Below are positions 20,999-31,700 of a stretch of DNA of 47,163 nt, one piece after another. The position numbers and the translations under genes were made by a program. The notes under the pieces are model-generated. The model saw only the letters and a program-made list of their open reading frames with translations, was not told where the DNA came from and searched no databases. Every line of letters starts with the position of its first letter. The first letter of the stretch is position 1. Source of the stretch: Salisapilia sapeloensis (taxonomy: Eukaryota; Oomycota; Peronosporomycetes; Peronosporales; Salisapiliaceae); NCBI GenBank assembly GCA_023334545.1, contig JAADVB010000149.1:1-47163 (forward strand). Direction: 5' to 3'.

Positions 20999-22280
20999 AT
21001 GGCTGGTGTGTCGAGCATGATTGATATTGGAGCTAATTTGACCGACCCGGTCTTTTGTGGGTCGTATCGTGGAAAGCAAAAGCATGATGTACGCGTTCTT
21101 GTTGTATATGAGCTGTACGATGGCTTATAATCTATAGAACGACTATGACACGGTGTTGACACGAGCCAAGGCGAACGGCGTCGACAAGATCATCATTACA
21201 GGTACAGTAGAAAGCGCATGAGAGTCCTTGGCGTGCTTAACAGTTATATGCAGGAGGCAATTTGGAGGAAAGTCGCAAGGCACTGGAGCTAGCGAAACAA
21301 ACGGCGGATGATGCGATGCCTATGCTGTACAGTACGGTTGGTGTCCACCCAACGCGATGTGATGAGTTTAAAGCAGACCCGGAAAAGTACTTTGCCGACC
21401 TGGTAGAGGTCTGCCAGCAAGGGATGCAAGACGGGAAGGTTTGTCGGAAGGATCGGACTAGAGCAAGACAGTCAGGACTAAAAATGGACTAGGTCGTGGC
21501 CGTTGGTGAATGCGGTCTAGACTACGACCGGCTCGAGTTCTGTGAGAAAGCGACACAACGAATGTACTTTGAGAAGCAATTCGAGCTTGCCGAACGCATG
21601 CAGCTACCTCTCTTTCTACACAATCGCAATACGGATGGCGACTTTTACGGTAAGATGCATGCCAAGGTCGATTTGACATGATGCTCATCATGTTGATAGA
21701 GATGATTGCCAAGAACCGACATCGATTCACCAATGGCGTTGTCCACTCTTTCACGGGGACTCAAGAAGAAGCACAAAAGCTACTGGAATTGGATCTGTAC
21801 ATCGGTAGAACACATGCCTCCGACACTAGTTGTCAACTACTCATAGTCATCTTGTAGGTGTGAATGGATGCTCTTTGAAAACGGAAGAGAATCTGGAAAC
21901 AGTTCGTAGCATCCCTCTTGATCGTCTACTACTGGAAACAGGTAGGATCATCAGCTTCCTGTTCGTCAAATTTTAGGCTGAATGTATCGTAGATGCGCCT
22001 TGGTGTGACATTCGACCGACGCATGCCGGTTTCCATCATGTTCAAACGAAATGGCAATCTAAGAAGCCAGACAAGTATGAAGACGGGAAATTGGTGAAAG
22101 GACGCAATGAGCCATGCACAATGACGTGAGTTTTTCTTCGGTAGCCTTGTGACTCGACTGTTCTAACTGCACCACAGGCAAGTGCTGGAAGTCGTTAGCG
22201 GTATCCGTGGTGAAAAAGCTAACGATATTGCTTCGGCCGTCTACGCCAACACGCTTAAAGTCTTTTTCCCGACAGAATAA
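20999..22280 (+). CDS. TatD-family metal-dependent deoxyribonuclease (TATDN1-like)
   Basis: Eight exons: 20999-21088, 21138-21201, 21254-21438, 21493-21649, 21700-21804, 21858-21941, 21993-22125, 22178-22280; introns 49-54 nt; 306 aa. Conserved TatD signatures appear in order: [53 protein letters not shown]. These line the divalent metal site of a TIM-barrel 3'-5' DNase implicated in DNA repair or apoptosis-like DNA fragmentation. The length matches animal TATDN1 (about 297 aa). It follows PP4R3 by 100 bp on the same strand. The predicted cellular role is from the family only. Confidence 0.93.
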
Positions 22281-23529
22281 AATGGCTTGCCATGGAAACG
22301 CTGCACTATCGTTTCGAGCATTAGCGTCCTTAAAGTCGAAGGCATGATGTTACGTTGGATTCCAATGTGCACTTTTGCTTGCTTGTTCATCTTCTATTGA
22401 CGAGATAACCTATTTGCCCACAGTAGGTAGAATGCAACTAAGTGGTAGTGATTCGCAATGTAAGAAAAGGCTTTCGGACGTGTAACATAAATGCTATCCA
22501 CTCTCGGACATTCGTATTAGACTCGTGCTTTATGATCAATGACATCGACTTATAAAGTGTCAATGCGAACCATGCGAACCAGCTCAGCTTTGACCTTATA
22601 CGTCTGGTTCTTAAAATTTGTTTATGATGCCATAGAGCAGTTAAAAAGCGAAAGCTAGTCGAGAGTTAGAGTAGAGTGCACGGATCAGCGATGATAGCGG
22701 TACCGACACCCACTGACTGGATACGACACCAATATGTTTGAAGTGCACCGTTACTCGGCGTATTTGTCTGAAGTTCGCCTCGTGCGATCTGAAAACACTT
22801 CGAGTCACGAGTAGAAAAGATTCAATATAGAGAATGCGAATCTCTGTACTAGGCAGTACGATTGAACGGAAGCAAAAGCGGAAGCAAACGTATCGTTTGC
22901 AGTCTTACGAATCTTTCAAAGTAGTGCAGTTAGCGGTGTATGCAAACACAGTGCAGATGAAGATGGGCAACACACTATAACTCCCAACAAGATGTCATGA
23001 TGCTGTTAAAATGGATGACAATGGGTCGAGCTTCAGAGCATGACGGAAATGCCGACATACTTTAGACGAATCGCTATACAATGAAATGGACGCGAGGACA
23101 AATCTTTATGGTAAAAATCCAATTGATCCTTGCTTTAAAGAGAAACAGCAGGCACTAAGTAGCATCCAGCCTCATGAGACGTGCATCTTACCATCCACCT
23201 TTGGTTCAGCTCGCAGCTACAATCATCTTAAGGTATCAGCTTCCTACACTACTAATACATACAAATAGCTCATCATATTAGTTCCAGTCCGTTTCTGTTC
23301 TTTTTGCAGCTCTCTCAATACATTATTATCAAATTCACACGTACTTGCTCGCGCCTTCAGGGCACATCTACCACAAGTAACTTTCCGCCCTTCGAGAAAT
23401 CTTTTGTCCATCCCTTGAAGATCGCATACAAATTCCAAGTGAAATCAGTTGTTGGCTTCGAAGCATTGCCACCAACCACAAGACACGAAATCTCCCCAAG
23501 CATAATTCAATCAGATAAAGACAGCAGAA
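22281..23529. other. Long spacer upstream of eEF1B
   Basis: 1249 bp, the largest gene-free stretch in the window. Only short open frames without features. Short direct repeats are visible (gcgaaccat/gcgaaccag near 22565; cggaagcaaa twice near 22870). A CTACTAAT branch-like motif at about 23248 followed by AG hints at a possible 5' UTR intron, not provable here. Probably the strong promoter of the eEF1B gene. Confidence 0.45.
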
Positions 23530-24192
23530 ATGGGCATGCAATTTGATAACTTGGACACGGACGTTGGTCTCAAGAAGCTCAATGGCTTCCTTACGTCCCG
23601 AAGCTACATTGAAGGAGTCTCGACCTCCAACGCGGACTATGAAGTCTTTAACAAACTCGCGTCGGCCCCGGACGCTGACAAATTCCCCAACATCTACCGT
23701 TGGTATGTTCACATTGCCTCCAAGTCTGGCCTCCGTGCTGCTTTGAGCAAGAAGGCCCCGGCCACTGCCGCCGCCGAGCCGGCCAAGAAGGAGGAAGAAG
23801 AAGACGACGACGACGACCTCTTCGGTGACGATGATGACGAGGAGGAAGACGAGGAAGCCAAGGCCGCTGCCAAGAAGCGTGCTGAGGAGGCCAAGGCCAA
23901 GAAGGACAAGAAGAAGCCGGCTGAGCGATCGCAGGTCGTGCTTGAAGTGAAGCCGTGGGATGAGAACACGGACTTGGAAGAGTTGGCTGACAAGATCAAG
24001 TCGACCGAGGTCGAGGGCCTTAAGTGGGGTGAAGGCCACAAGAAGGAGCCGGTCGCGTTCGGTATCTTCAAGTTGTTGGTTCAGTGCATCATTGTCGACG
24101 ACCTCGTTGCGTTGGACGATGTGACGGAGATCATTGAGCAGTTCGAGGACGACGTCCAGAGTGTCGAAGTGGCGTCCATGAACAAGGTCTAA
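23530..24192 (+). CDS. Translation elongation factor 1B (eEF1B beta/delta-type GEF)
   Basis: 220 aa, intronless, ATG at 23530. It is the guanine-nucleotide exchange factor that recharges eEF1A with GTP. Residues 1-70 form the GST-C-like N-terminal domain. Residues about 80-120 are a highly acidic linker containing DLFGDDDDEE, a motif phosphorylated by casein kinase II in relatives. A Lys/Ala-rich helix and the C-terminal GEF domain follow (VVLEVKPWDENTDLEELADK ... IEQFEDDVQSVEVASMNKV, the last segment being typical of the family). Codon use is strongly biased, consistent with high expression. Confidence 0.96.
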   Translation: MGMQFDNLDTDVGLKKLNGFLTSRSYIEGVSTSNADYEVFNKLASAPDADKFPNIYRWYVHIASKSGLRAALSKKAPATAAAEPAKKEEEEDDDDDLFGDDDDEEEDEEAKAAAKKRAEEAKAKKDKKKPAERSQVVLEVKPWDENTDLEELADKIKSTEVEGLKWGEGHKKEPVAFGIFKLLVQCIIVDDLVALDDVTEIIEQFEDDVQSVEVASMNKV

Positions 24193-24611
24193 GCAAAGAT
24201 TTTTGCTCGGATCTGCTTTGTTTTTTCTTAGATGAAGCTTGCCAATCAATAAGAAAAAAGTGCAAATGCATACGAAGACGTTCCTGTTCCCTACAACATT
24301 CCTCTTCTCTCGAAAGTATCCTCGTGGATTACATCATCTCCATATTACATCATCTCTGTCCATCTTCTCCGCCTTTTGATTATAAATCTCCTGATGATAT
24401 CCTCATTTGGCATAAAGCGTCCAAATATGTTCACTTTCTGCAGATGAGTTTGACACGGAAGGTCCGTCATTAGTCAGTAGGTGTGTTGTGATTGGATAAA
24501 AGTATCTGCTAGCGCCACCGACTGCATTAAAACCCGAGAGCTCCTCGTCATTTCGAATTTTGCAAGGTAGCACCCACGCGATCTTCAAGTACACGAGCAG
24601 ACCTTTGAACC
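24193..24611. other. Spacer between eEF1B and FBPase
   Basis: 419 bp. It starts with the eEF1B 3' flank (AATCAATAAGAAAAAAG near 24243 is a possible poly(A) context) and ends with the FBPase initiator at 24548-24561. A minus-strand open frame at 24403-24618 shows no domain. Confidence 0.5.
24548..24561 (+). promoter_or_regulatory. Initiator of the FBPase gene
   Basis: TCATTTCGAATTTT matches the oomycete initiator TCATTYYNCAWTTT at all positions but one and sits 51 nt before the ATG. Confidence 0.65.
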
Positions 24612-25827
24612 ATGGCAAGTGAAGTCGACCACTCGAACCCCATCACGCTCTCCCGCTTCATCCTGTCTGAGAAGGAAATTCAGTCCAATGCTGACCTCTC
24701 GATGCTCTTCTCTTCCGTCGAACTCGCTTGCAAAGTCATTGCGAGTGCTGTCCGTCGTGCCGGTGCGTTGTGTTAGGTCCTTTGTAACGAGTAGAAACTT
24801 ATGATTGATGTAGGTCTGACTGGACTGTACGGTCTTGACGGTCGGGAGAACGCCACGGGCGACGCTGTGAAGAAGCTCGATATCTTGTCGAATGACATTT
24901 TCATCAATTCTCTCCAGTTTTCCACCAAGATTGAAGTCATGGTGTCGGAAGAGAATGAAGACCCGATCCTTGTGGAGAACATTGGTGACGACGGAAGTAC
25001 GTTTTCATCGAACTTGGATGTTGGCAGTGTATTTATAGTCTCTGAATAGCCAAGTACTGCATTGCGTTCGACCCGTTGGATGGATCTTCCAACATTGACT
25101 GCAACGTCTCGACTGGTACCATTTTTGCCATCTACCGTCGTGCCCCGGAAGCCCAGGGCGGGTATGTCTGCATTCTATTCTACTCCTATCTCGTTTGCTC
25201 ATTCCTTTAAAAGATACAAGGACATTCTTCAACCTGGCAACAAGCTGGTTGCAGCTGGATACTGCATGTATGGTAGCTCCACACAGCTGGTGCTAACGTG
25301 GGGTAAAGGCGTCCACGGCTTCACGCTCGACCCGACGATTGGTGCGTTCATCCTGTCGCACAAGAACATCCGTATTCCGGATGAACCCAAGACGATCTAC
25401 TCTTGCAACGAAGGCAACTACGCTCTCTGGGACGCCCCTACCCGTGCCTTTGTTGAAGAGTGCAAGAACAAGACGCCCAAGCCATACGCCGCGCGTTACG
25501 TCGGCTCCATGGTTTCCGACGTCCACCGTACGTTGCTGTACGGAGGTATCTTCTTCTACCCGTCGGACTCGAAGAGCAAGGACGGAAAGCTCCGACTGCT
25601 CTACGAAGCCAACCCGATGTCTTACATCGTCGAACAGGCTGGCGGCATGTCCACCACTGGCACCCAACGCGTCCTCGACCTCATTCCTGTACGTCTATTT
25701 ACTTCACTCGTCCTCGTCTACTTCTAACAATTGCTTCTAGACGAACATCCACGAGCGATCGCCTATCTTCCTCGGTTGCAAGCGCGACGTCTCTCGTGTC
25801 ATTGAGTTGTACGAGCAGCACAAGTAG
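24612..25827 (+). CDS. Fructose-1,6-bisphosphatase
   Basis: Five exons: 24612-24762, 24814-24996, 25050-25161, 25214-25688 and 25741-25827; introns 51-53 nt; 335 aa. It hydrolyses fructose-1,6-bisphosphate in cytosolic gluconeogenesis. [20 protein letters not shown] is the metal and phosphate-binding signature; [17 protein letters not shown] supplies the substrate-binding region near the C-terminus. Length is normal. No targeting peptide is evident ([16 protein letters not shown]). Splice joins are all in frame; the Thr codon before [11 protein letters not shown] spans intron 2. Confidence 0.96.
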
Positions 25828-25885
25828 GTGTGGACACGATCATATAACTGGAAAAACATAAACGGAAGAGTTCTTTCATTTAAAC

Positions 25886-27599
25886 CTACATGTCTGCCAC
25901 GGCGTATCGATACGCATCATCATTTTCAGCTGACTTTTGATTCTGATGCAGCAAGAGCTTTTCTTCCCATCCGTTCCCACGTACGACACCATCCCAGCGG
26001 TATCCTGGCGTAATGTTAAAGCGATTCTGAGGTGGAGGAGGACCACTGTACTTTGGCTTGCCCCCCTTCTTCTTTTTGGATTTTTTGGACTTCTTTTGGA
26101 ACACACTGCTATTCATCGGATCGAACCAATGCATGCGCTCCTTTCTCTTCTTCTCTAGCTCCTCATCATCTTCCTTTCGAGCAAATGGAAGACTCTTTGC
26201 ACGTGCCATCTCTTCTTCTCGGTCAAGAGCTTCCTGCTTCTGGACTTTACCAGTGCCCCACTCGTACTCTTCTCGAGCCTCTCGTTTCCTCTTGCCTTCC
26301 ATGAGCTCCTGCTGGCGAGTCATTTCGTTTAGCATGTCTAACTTTCGACCTCGACGATCACGATAGACCGTCTCGGCCTGAGCGCCGAGGTCCTTGTCGC
26401 TTGCACTGTTCATATTGTCCTTGTCGGTTCTCGATTTTTCCACCTGGCTTTGGAACTCTTCCTTTGAAAAGAGACCAGCTTTGCGCGGTGCCTCCTCTTC
26501 TGAATGAGTGCTTTGTCGACGTGGAGACGCGTCTTCCTTTGCTGGGCTAGACTCGGCTCTAGATGCCTGACGTCGACGTGGAGACGCATCCTCCTGTCGA
26601 GACGACTTTCTACGACGAGGTGGAGAAGCGTCCTCCTGCCTGGATGACTTTCGACGGTGTGGCGGAGACGCATCATCCTCCTGCTTGGATGACTGGTGAC
26701 GACGATGAGGCGAAGTATCCTTCTGTCTGGATGATTGCCGACGGTGAGGAGACATTTCGTCTCTATCGTGGGAAGGCTTTCGACGACGAGGAGGGGAAGC
26801 ATCCTCTTGCTTTGATGGCTTTCTGCGACGAGGAGGCGAAGCATCTTTCTCTTGTAATGACCGTTGACCGCGTGACGGAGATGCATCGCCTTCCTGAGGT
26901 GATTTTCGACGATGAGAAGGGGGAGCGTCTTCATCTTGTTTGGACGATTGTCGGCGCGGTGGAGACGCGTCACCTTCCTGCTGAGATGGTCTCTGACGAC
27001 GAGGTGGGGAAGCATCATTTTGCTGGGAAGGTTTCCGACGGCGAGGTGGAGATGCGTCATCCATATCTTGAGCTGTTGGCTTATGTGGAGGGGATTCGAC
27101 CATGCTTTGGCTATTCTGTTTTGGCTTTCGTGGTGGAGAAGCGTCTGGTTCCTCTTGTTTGGCAGATGCACGGTACTCATCCAAGTAGTCCTCAGCATTC
27201 ACGTAGACAGGACGATCTTGTTCATCTTCGATATCGTCGTTTAAAACGACTGGTCGTTCGTCTATTTCCAAAGCTAGTATCCTTTTACTCCTTTCTATTA
27301 TGTATATATAGCCGTACCGTCAACATCATTACGACCCCAGTTCTCTTCAACAGCATCAGCATTCAGTGCGACAGCATCTAGCTCTTGGCTTTCGTCTACG
27401 ATGCGCAGTCCATGGCCAGCACTCGAGTGCTTGGTCTTCTTACGTAACTTCTTCTTTTTCTTCCTTTCACCATCACCTGTACACAAGTGCATCATTAAAT
27501 CAGTCTATAAGGAGATAGAAGAGCAAGTGAGGTGGCATTTAGAATACCTGTAGAACCAGAAGATAGGTATTTCTGCAAGTACTCGGCCTTGGAGCTCAT
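25886..27599 (-). CDS. BUD13: BUD13 homologue, pre-mRNA splicing RES complex
   Basis: Exons 27599-27548, 27476-27318 and 27273-25886; introns 71 and 44 nt; 532 aa. The N-terminus MSSKAEYLQKYLSSGS and the C-terminus RFNITPGYRWDGVVRGNGWE...YRYAVADM are the two conserved ends of BUD13, a subunit of the retention-and-splicing complex that binds the activated spliceosome. The middle holds about a dozen DASPPRR(R)-type repeats, as in the animal proteins. The basic KKKKKLRKKTK near residue 25 is NLS-like. ELMEGKRKREAREEYEWGTGKVQKQ is a further conserved block near residue 420. Confidence 0.93.
26540..27085 (-). repeat. Tandem DASPPRRR repeat region of BUD13
   Basis: Imperfect repeat units of about 36-45 bases encode D(A/T)SP(P/H)RRR plus a short Ser/Lys/Gln-rich spacer (SSRQE, PSQQ). 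On the plus strand each unit shows cgtcgtggaggagaagc-like sequence. The repeats encode an SR-like disordered segment that is probably phosphorylated. Confidence 0.8.
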
Positions 27600-27815
27600 T
27601 TTCCTGCGTTCTGTCCACGTTTTGTGTCCAGTCCATAAAAATAGCTATCTTTATCTCTATTATGAGACCCTAGTTTCCACTAATGACATAATCATTTCAA
27701 GACATCTACTTTGTTACTCGCTGGCATGCGTGGAAACCTCATGGGAAACAAAGTCTGTAGTCAATACTACATTATTGTCATTATAAAGCACGTCGACCAT
27801 GTTTTACTTTTAAAT

Positions 27816-30800
27816 TTATCCAAACGCAGTTGGGTAGTCTGCAAACTTGCGTTCTACCTCCGACTCTCGTTCTGTCGGTTGACCAGAGCCGTAGAAACTC
27901 TCCTTGTTACCATCTGCAGGGATCCGAAGCTCCAGCTCTGCCACTCTTGTAACGGTCTGGGACAAAAGCATCATCGCTTGAGCGTACTGACTCTGCTGAT
28001 CATCAGCTCGTTTCCTCAGTTCAGCGTTCTTCTCCTCCAGCTCATTGATCCGCTGCTGCAAAGACGCCACTAGTTCGCTAGAGTACCTCTCGCTCTCGCC
28101 ATAACTTAGTGTTGTGTCACTCGTATTCCTTTCCACCTCTGCATGCTCCGACTTGCCACTCGTCGGAGGAGCAATTGTCATCTTGAGGGTCGGTCGACTT
28201 TTCGTCGAGCTTGTGGACGATCGAGGTCTGTTCAGAGGTCCATTCGAAGCCGGCGTGACAGTATCTGAAGTAGACGGCATAGCAGGTACGAACGATGTGG
28301 TGTCGCTCGTACTGTCTGCTTTAGTAACTGAAGACACATCGATTAGTTTGTGATCAATAGAAGACTTCTGTCTGCGCTGTGTCTGTAGCTGCGATGCACT
28401 CATTCGACTCGTAAACTGTGGACCCATGGTCGCAGATCCACGACCTAACACGGTCTGTGTCGAGTTTGATCGTTCCGCTCGTCCTTGGAACGACTTCGGA
28501 TGGAAACTCATGCTGGATAATTCATTCGGAGCAATGTCCTCCTTCTGCTCTGCCTTTGGAGCACTCGACGGACCTTCGGAGCGAGTGCTTTCGCCATTGA
28601 ACGTCGTACTCCGCTGCGTGCTTTGTGCGTCACGTCCGAGGAGAGAAGACGCGGACGACGACTTGCCGAGCAAGGAGCGAGACGAATGTGCATTTGGACG
28701 ATTGAACTGCGGAGCAGGGACTTCGCCCATCGGATCGAGATGGAAGCGACGGAAGCAGTCGCCACAAACGGACTGTTTCTTTGTGAAACCTGGCACCATC
28801 ATCTTACCAGCAACGTGCTTCCGACAGAGGTACATGTGGCAGCCTTTGCACTGGTGTTTAGTACGAAAGACGGAAAATTTTTTGTAGCAGACGTTGCAGA
28901 GAGCAGGGGAGCCGCCAGCTCCACCAGCAAGGAAAGAGTCTCCAAGCATGACAGTGTCTCCCTTGTCTGACGTGGTCGTATTCGTGTGAGAGAGTGGAGG
29001 CTGTCGACTGAACGACAGTTTCCCTTCGCTCGTCACAGACTTGCCTGGCTTCCGACCCGCTCGCTCGCTTTCACTTCCATCCGTCGTCCCATTATCATTA
29101 TGTACACTTGGAGAAGCAGGTTCGTAGTCTAGTATCGGCATATTCATGTCTTCAGACTGCTCTTCTTCTTCTTCTTCATGTTGCTCCATGTGGATACTTT
29201 GGGCGCCAGATCCTTTCCGACTTTCGTGTTCCTTCGTTCGACTCGACATGAACGACATGCTTTGACGAAGCAATTGGCTCTGACGTTCAATTTCACGCAT
29301 CGACTCTTCAATACGATTCGGTCCAGGCATGTCATCCTCACTACTGACAGGTTCATCGTCCGTACTGCTCGCATCGTTCAGATATTTTTGTTCAGCTCGA
29401 TGCAGCACGGCTAGGCAATCGCCAGGCATCTCTTGTTCCCTCGCGAGCTCAGCAGCATTCTGGCCAGCAGGTGTCCTCTCCAACACACAGCTCGGTCGTG
29501 CATGGCACAAGATCGCAAGAACTGCCGCAGTCGTCCTGGCTTTCAATGCGATGTGAAGTGGCAGCAATTGAGCTCGATTGCGCATGAGCACAGCCTGTGG
29601 ATAAGCAGCTACGAGCGCTTTGACTGCAGGTAAAGGCGCCTCGGTTTCAAGACAAGCCCAGTGCAGTGGCATCATCCCGTGCTGGTCTTGATGACTCGCC
29701 AAGTCCGGTTGTTCCGTTAGTCTCGAGACGAGGATATCCCACTTGCCCATCTCTGCTAGTCGAATACCTTCTTTCGATTGTCGATGACGTTGAGAATGGA
29801 ACGTACGAGTGGATTGAGATGGCTCTGGCACTCCTTTGCGTTCGAGACCAGACATCCTTTCGAGCGTAGAGTTTCGATCGCTTAAAGTCGAAGCGCGTTC
29901 AAGGGGCGCAGTGAGGCTCTCCAAATACGAAGTGGACGACTTCGTCCTCACCTCTCCTTTCACATCCGCTATTTCGGTTTCATCCGACATGCCTGTCGCT
30001 GGCGTTTGCGTGTCATGCACTTCTTTCTCATGATCATTACTTTCCACAACAGGAACTGGTGATACAGTTGTCGTTTCTGACTCATTTGATACTTTTGCAG
30101 GAACCGTTTCCGACTCCTCCTGAAGCTCTTGATTATCTGTTGAAATCGGTTTTTCAGATCGTTCTTTTAGAAGGAACTTTTCTTCCGTTTGTTCCTCGTC
30201 ATTTGTGCTCTTGCAGCGTTGTTTCTCGAGAAATTGGATCATTTCAACGACCGATCTACGTTTGTCTTTTGGAATGTTATCCACTGCCTTGTCAAAGGAG
30301 CTACTGGACCGGAGCCTTTCATGTTCCGATTCATTGGAATCTTTGTCTGATACAGACAGGGGATGAGGAGTGGCGTCACCATCGCCCACCAAGTCTGGAG
30401 GATTTGTGCGCTCTTCATCGATAGGAAGATCAATATCAACATCGTTGTCCTTGGCGATGTGCGCCATCTTGCTGTCACTCTTTCGACGATCTCGAATCGT
30501 ATCGGACTCGGTCATAAGCACCTCCTCGGCCTTCGAGTCCTCGCCCGTGGCTTTATCCATTCCCGTCTCGCTGTGAGAGGAAAGCGTGTGGATGTTACCA
30601 GATTCCATATTCGCTGGTACCTCCTCACTCGTGCTTCTTTTTACGCTTATCAGCGAATCAACTACCTCACTGATCTTCGCGTTCGCGTCCGTGCTGAGCT
30701 CCAATGACTGTGAGCTCGACAACTCTAGTGTCATTTGCTCTGATCCAGGTGAAGTCAGCGGCGGTTCGTGCGTACCGTCCGGTGCAGAGGGATTAGATGG

Positions 30801-30893
30801 AACAGATTGGATTGAAGCAGCTTGCTCCGTGTTCGACTTCTTCGCTGCTTTCGATTTGCTGGACGCATTCGCTTTGCGTGATTTCTTCCCCAT
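27816..30893 (-). CDS. Ankyrin-repeat protein with FYVE-like zinc finger
   Basis: 1025 aa, intronless, ATG at 30893. The first 370 residues are Ser/Thr/Glu-rich and disordered after a basic start (MGKKSRKANASSKSKAAKK). Residues about 378-500 contain ankyrin-type repeats (HGMMPLHWACLETEAPL; LLPLHIALKARTTAAVLAIL). Residues about 662-715 form a FYVE-type double zinc finger (LCNVCYKKFSVF, QCKGCHMYLCRKH, SVCGDCFRRFH). The usual WxxD and RRHHCR phosphoinositide motifs are altered (RTKHQCKGC), so PI3P binding is uncertain. The C-terminal 100 residues hold a coiled coil (SSELVASLQQRINELEEKNA). It probably acts at endosomal membranes; this is inferred from the domains. Confidence 0.8.
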   Translation of the reverse strand: MGKKSRKANASSKSKAAKKSNTEQAASIQSVPSNPSAPDGTHEPPLTSPGSEQMTLELSSSQSLELSTDANAKISEVVDSLISVKRSTSEEVPANMESGNIHTLSSHSETGMDKATGEDSKAEEVLMTESDTIRDRRKSDSKMAHIAKDNDVDIDLPIDEERTNPPDLVGDGDATPHPLSVSDKDSNESEHERLRSSSSFDKAVDNIPKDKRRSVVEMIQFLEKQRCKSTNDEEQTEEKFLLKERSEKPISTDNQELQEESETVPAKVSNESETTTVSPVPVVESNDHEKEVHDTQTPATGMSDETEIADVKGEVRTKSSTSYLESLTAPLERASTLSDRNSTLERMSGLERKGVPEPSQSTRTFHSQRHRQSKEGIRLAEMGKWDILVSRLTEQPDLASHQDQHGMMPLHWACLETEAPLPAVKALVAAYPQAVLMRNRAQLLPLHIALKARTTAAVLAILCHARPSCVLERTPAGQNAAELAREQEMPGDCLAVLHRAEQKYLNDASSTDDEPVSSEDDMPGPNRIEESMREIERQSQLLRQSMSFMSSRTKEHESRKGSGAQSIHMEQHEEEEEEQSEDMNMPILDYEPASPSVHNDNGTTDGSESERAGRKPGKSVTSEGKLSFSRQPPLSHTNTTTSDKGDTVMLGDSFLAGGAGGSPALCNVCYKKFSVFRTKHQCKGCHMYLCRKHVAGKMMVPGFTKKQSVCGDCFRRFHLDPMGEVPAPQFNRPNAHSSRSLLGKSSSASSLLGRDAQSTQRSTTFNGESTRSEGPSSAPKAEQKEDIAPNELSSMSFHPKSFQGRAERSNSTQTVLGRGSATMGPQFTSRMSASQLQTQRRQKSSIDHKLIDVSSVTKADSTSDTTSFVPAMPSTSDTVTPASNGPLNRPRSSTSSTKSRPTLKMTIAPPTSGKSEHAEVERNTSDTTLSYGESERYSSELVASLQQRINELEEKNAELRKRADDQQSQYAQAMMLLSQTVTRVAELELRIPADGNKESFYGSGQPTERESEVERKFADYPTAFG

Positions 30894-31700
30894 GACAATA
30901 GAGATGTCTCGAGTACCTTCGGGATAGGACCGTAGGTCTGTCCTTCAGTTTCCAGTTGCAAGCAAAAGACTGGAAATGTGCATCGATGAAATCAGTACGT
31001 TCGCCATCACTCCATTACCTATGTGATTCCTTCCGGATCTAGTCGTTGATCGCGCGGGCATAAAGCCATTGAGATCACATACAAAAGGAATAAGAATCGT
31101 CGTCGCATTGCGCGCTTCAAGCTGGTCGAATGTATCCTCGAAGTAGAACCTTTGAGAGCTCAAGGAGAATGTCTCGTGCAATTGAAGGGAGTAAAGGCTT
31201 GGAGCAAGGGGCTAGCGAATTATATCAACATCTATATTCGCGGAAAAGATATGATGTCAAGAAACAACATCGGTGACAGGAATGATTAGCCTTTGTCCCT
31301 TGAGAGCCTTCGCGAAGAAACATTACACATAGATGCACCTTTTGACAGGCACATCACGCCCATCATGCACATCTATATGAACCGCCGACGAACGCTTACG
31401 GTAGGTATCGCATGAAAGCCACCGCGAAACAAATAAAACTCTATCGTTTTGTACTGTATGTCGATCGACATGAACACCCTCTTTCTTGCCAGGATATCAT
31501 GTGCAATGTTTCACGTGATTCGATCACGAAGATAAACAGAGCCAAGTTGAAGCGCCAGGCTCAGCACCTTGCTGCGTTGAAACGGATAGATGGTCGTCGG
31601 TTATTTTAATATGGTCGTTTCATGAGATCTTTCGTCTACTACTAGTTTCCTTGAGTTCGTGAATAAAAACCAAAGAAGTTTTCATTAAGACGCAACTAGT
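30894..31700. other. Divergent spacer with an unassigned open frame
   Basis: 807 bp between the FYVE gene (minus) and the PDZ gene (plus). An ATG-less plus-strand frame of 79 codons (31050-31289) reads protein-like (RIARFKLVECILEVEP; GVKAWSKGLANYINIYIRG), but no start, domain or unique splice model could be fixed. A further frame at 31412-31609 is basic and short. Left unannotated as genes. Confidence 0.35.

Noticed and set aside
23368-24249. 293-codon minus-strand frame
   Set aside because: Antisense shadow of eEF1B, with Leu/Val runs opposite the acidic linker.
31412-31609. 65-codon basic plus-strand frame
   Set aside because: Short and without a recognisable family, and no supporting signals; could be part of an unknown gene, but not supportable.
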